From Bacteroidales bacterium (GTDB taxonomy: Bacteria > Bacteroidota > Bacteroidia > Bacteroidales > Muribaculaceae), in the NCBI GenBank assembly GCA_004552725.1, contig SFNM01000131.1, positions 1 to 5,855 on the forward strand: a stretch of 5,855 bases of DNA. The letters are read 5' to 3'. The notes under the pieces were generated by a model that worked only from the letters and a program-made list of their open reading frames with translations, was not told the DNA's origin and did not search any database. The position numbers were made by a program, and so were the translations under genes. Below are positions 4,509-5,855 of the stretch, one piece after another; positions within the stretch are counted from its first letter, which is position 1; every line of letters starts with the position of its first letter.

Positions 4509-4536
4509 CACGCGCCCACGCGCCCACGCGCCCACC
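4505..4536. repeat. Tandem repeat (CGCCCACG) x 4
   Basis: Four adjacent 8-base units, the last ending in C instead of G, lie between the stop of the large gene and its terminator. On the transcribed strand the unit is CGTGGGCG. Its GGCG can supply the 5' arm of the terminator stem, so copy number could shift which unit pairs. Simple repeats of this kind vary by replication slippage. Confidence 0.85.
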
Positions 4537-4564
4537 ATCTCAGGATGGAGGGCGTAGGATGGTG
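4533..4564 (-). other. Hairpin directly after the stop of the large gene
   Basis: CACCATC (4533-4539) and GATGGTG (4558-4564) are perfect complements over seven bases, beginning right after the TAA. A competing stem pairs CCATC (4535-4539) with GATGG (4544-4548) around a four-base loop. No U tract follows, so this may protect the mRNA 3' end rather than terminate transcription. Confidence 0.4.
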
Positions 4565-5855
4565 TTACTCTCCCCACTTTTTGGCGATGGCAACATCTTG
4601 AGCCCATAGCAGCTCATCGTCTATCCCAGCCGTGCGCATGGCCGCGACAATTCCGTCCGCGAGAGCGATTCGCTGATATCCAATCGAGGGGCTATGCATG
4701 GGGACGCATCCGCATGTGAACGGAACATCCACCATCTTGTCTGAGGCCTTATCCCACGCCTCGATCGTGAAATGGTCTACACCACCGTCGCCCATTGTGT
4801 GTACACGCAAGCGCAAACAGGCATCCCACTGGGTTGAGCATAGGGCAAACATACTATTGAGGTATCCCACATGTACCGCGTAAGGTTGAGACAGCCCACC
4901 CAGAGCCTCTATCTTACCAATGTAAATCGTTTTGTCTGACTTGTAATCCCAATCCGTAGCAAACACATTGCCCGACGGCATAACGAGTAGTATATCTTTC
5001 CCACGCAAACGACTCCTATACGTGTAAACTATCCCAAGTAGCGCATCCGCATATCTCGCGTCGGGACTAGGCGTGGCGTGCCATTTCTTGTACAAATCCT
5101 TTAGCGAGTGGGTCATTATTCGTATCTGACCTATCCCAAAGGCGACACCTACTTGCATATAACTACCGAGTTGCCAGACCATCCAACCGCGCGTGTGATA
5201 CATATCTTCTGTCCGATTGGCGAGGTTACAGATCCCTATCTCACCTCCACACTTCGCCATGCCGCGCAACAACCCGCGCGGTATCTCGACTTGTTCACCT
5301 TCTGCCATATCCAAAGGCGCGTCTCGTCTCTCTGCGGCGAAGTACATCCCGCGCGCGACGTAGGCGACCTTATCCTCGAACATGAGTAGTTGCACGAGGC
5401 TCTCGTCGTTCGGGTTTACATCTTTACGCGCATCGATCTTGTCTCTAGCCACTACATCCTTGTACATGGCGGCGTACAACTCACTATCCACCGACGGTAG
5501 ATCTTCGATCGGCTCGAAATCGCCGCGATACTTTATCTTCAATCGATCGCACTTGGCTCTGTAGCACTCTTCTTTCGCATCCGCCAATGCGGCATCCGCT
5601 TCTTTTCTCGTCGTAAGCGCAATCTCGCATCCGTCGTTCGCGGCGGACATCTTTTCCTCTTCCTCCATCTTTATCTTGTCGCGATACGCGGCGGCATTTT
5701 CTTCCGCCTCTACGACGTTGTTCTTTTGTATCTGTGCATCGTATACCATCCACATAACAACGCCGCATCCGAGGTTGCCGCGATTGTCGTAGTCGGGATT
5801 GCTATCTTCATCCTCGAAGTAATCGCCAAGCGTGCAATATCCCGCATCTGGCTCT
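4565..5855 (-). CDS. Unrecognised large protein, 5'-truncated by window edge (429 codons seen)
   Basis: I do not recognise the family. The frame is open to the right edge. ATG 5755 would give 396 aa but has no ribosome site, and the 33 codons before it look coding (E-P-D-A-G-Y-C start, acidic F-E-D-E-D, N-P-D-Y-D), so the true start lies outside. Counting from the edge, residues 1-25 are acidic. Residues 28-38 form a short hydrophobic patch (G-C-G-V-V-M-W-M-V), too short for a clear membrane span. Residues about 40-105 are rich in E, K and A with heptad-like spacing, probably a coiled coil (EAEENAAAYRDKIKMEEEEK). The rest is mixed alpha/beta with scattered Cys. The C-terminus reads IAKKWGE, stop TAA. 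No catalytic motif is evident. A structural or assembly role is possible but unsupported. It precedes the operon on the same strand but has its own terminator. Confidence 0.92.
   Translation of the reverse strand, partial: EPDAGYCTLGDYFEDEDSNPDYDNRGNLGCGVVMWMVYDAQIQKNNVVEAEENAAAYRDKIKMEEEEKMSAANDGCEIALTTRKEADAALADAKEECYRAKCDRLKIKYRGDFEPIEDLPSVDSELYAAMYKDVVARDKIDARKDVNPNDESLVQLLMFEDKVAYVARGMYFAAERRDAPLDMAEGEQVEIPRGLLRGMAKCGGEIGICNLANRTEDMYHTRGWMVWQLGSYMQVGVAFGIGQIRIMTHSLKDLYKKWHATPSPDARYADALLGIVYTYRSRLRGKDILLVMPSGNVFATDWDYKSDKTIYIGKIEALGGLSQPYAVHVGYLNSMFALCSTQWDACLRLRVHTMGDGGVDHFTIEAWDKASDKMVDVPFTCGCVPMHSPSIGYQRIALADGIVAAMRTAGIDDELLWAQDVAIAKKWGE

Noticed and set aside
1375..5389. Plus-strand open frames opposite the operon and the large gene
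   Set aside because: They are antisense shadows of GC-rich minus-strand genes, rich in Ser, Pro, His and Arg, without ribosome sites or promoters.

Overview
This 5.9-kb window reads as a stretch of a bacteriophage genome or phage-like element of a bacterium. The coding is all on the minus strand and tightly packed. Genes overlap or sit 1-25 bases apart and carry strong Shine-Dalgarno sequences (GGAGGTG, AAGGAG, AAGGAGGG). The operon is preceded by a near-perfect sigma70-type promoter (TTGACA, 17 bases, TATAAC). That argues against a eukaryotic giant virus. None of the six proteins is recognisable by eye as a known family, so the phage assignment is an inference from architecture, not from a marker gene.

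Layout, right to left (direction of transcription). The right edge holds a large gene (4565 to beyond the edge), 5'-truncated by the window, with an acidic N-terminal stretch and a predicted coiled coil. Its stop is followed by a small hairpin, a (CGCCCACG)4 tandem repeat and a terminator-like hairpin with tail TTTTAATTT. Five bases later the promoter for the next operon begins. A hairpin sits at the predicted 5' end of that mRNA. The operon encodes five proteins in order: 62 aa (4338-4150), 191 aa (4153-3578, GTG start overlapping the previous stop), 233 aa (3561-2860), 284 aa (2834-1980) and 207 aa (1978-1355). The 191- and 233-aa proteins share a short acidic motif, D-E-D-[GA]-Y-N-x-A.

Left of the operon, about 361-1309 has no convincing gene. 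It is very AT-rich with GC-rich islands and is unusually structured. It holds a ~90-bp imperfect tandem duplication (offset about 117 bases), three perfect copies of a 13-mer, five copies of TTTATCTT, a 27-base palindrome, and a 71-base interrupted palindrome with about 25 paired bases. It could be a replication origin, an operator array or a source of structured RNA; the sequence does not decide between these.

The far left (1-360) holds another structured stretch, a G-rich tract that flips to C-rich near position 198, and a good rightward terminator at 313-354. The strand composition there suggests rightward transcription converging on the leftward operon. Two short words, CATC[CT] and AGGCGGG, are strongly strand-biased through both coding and non-coding DNA.
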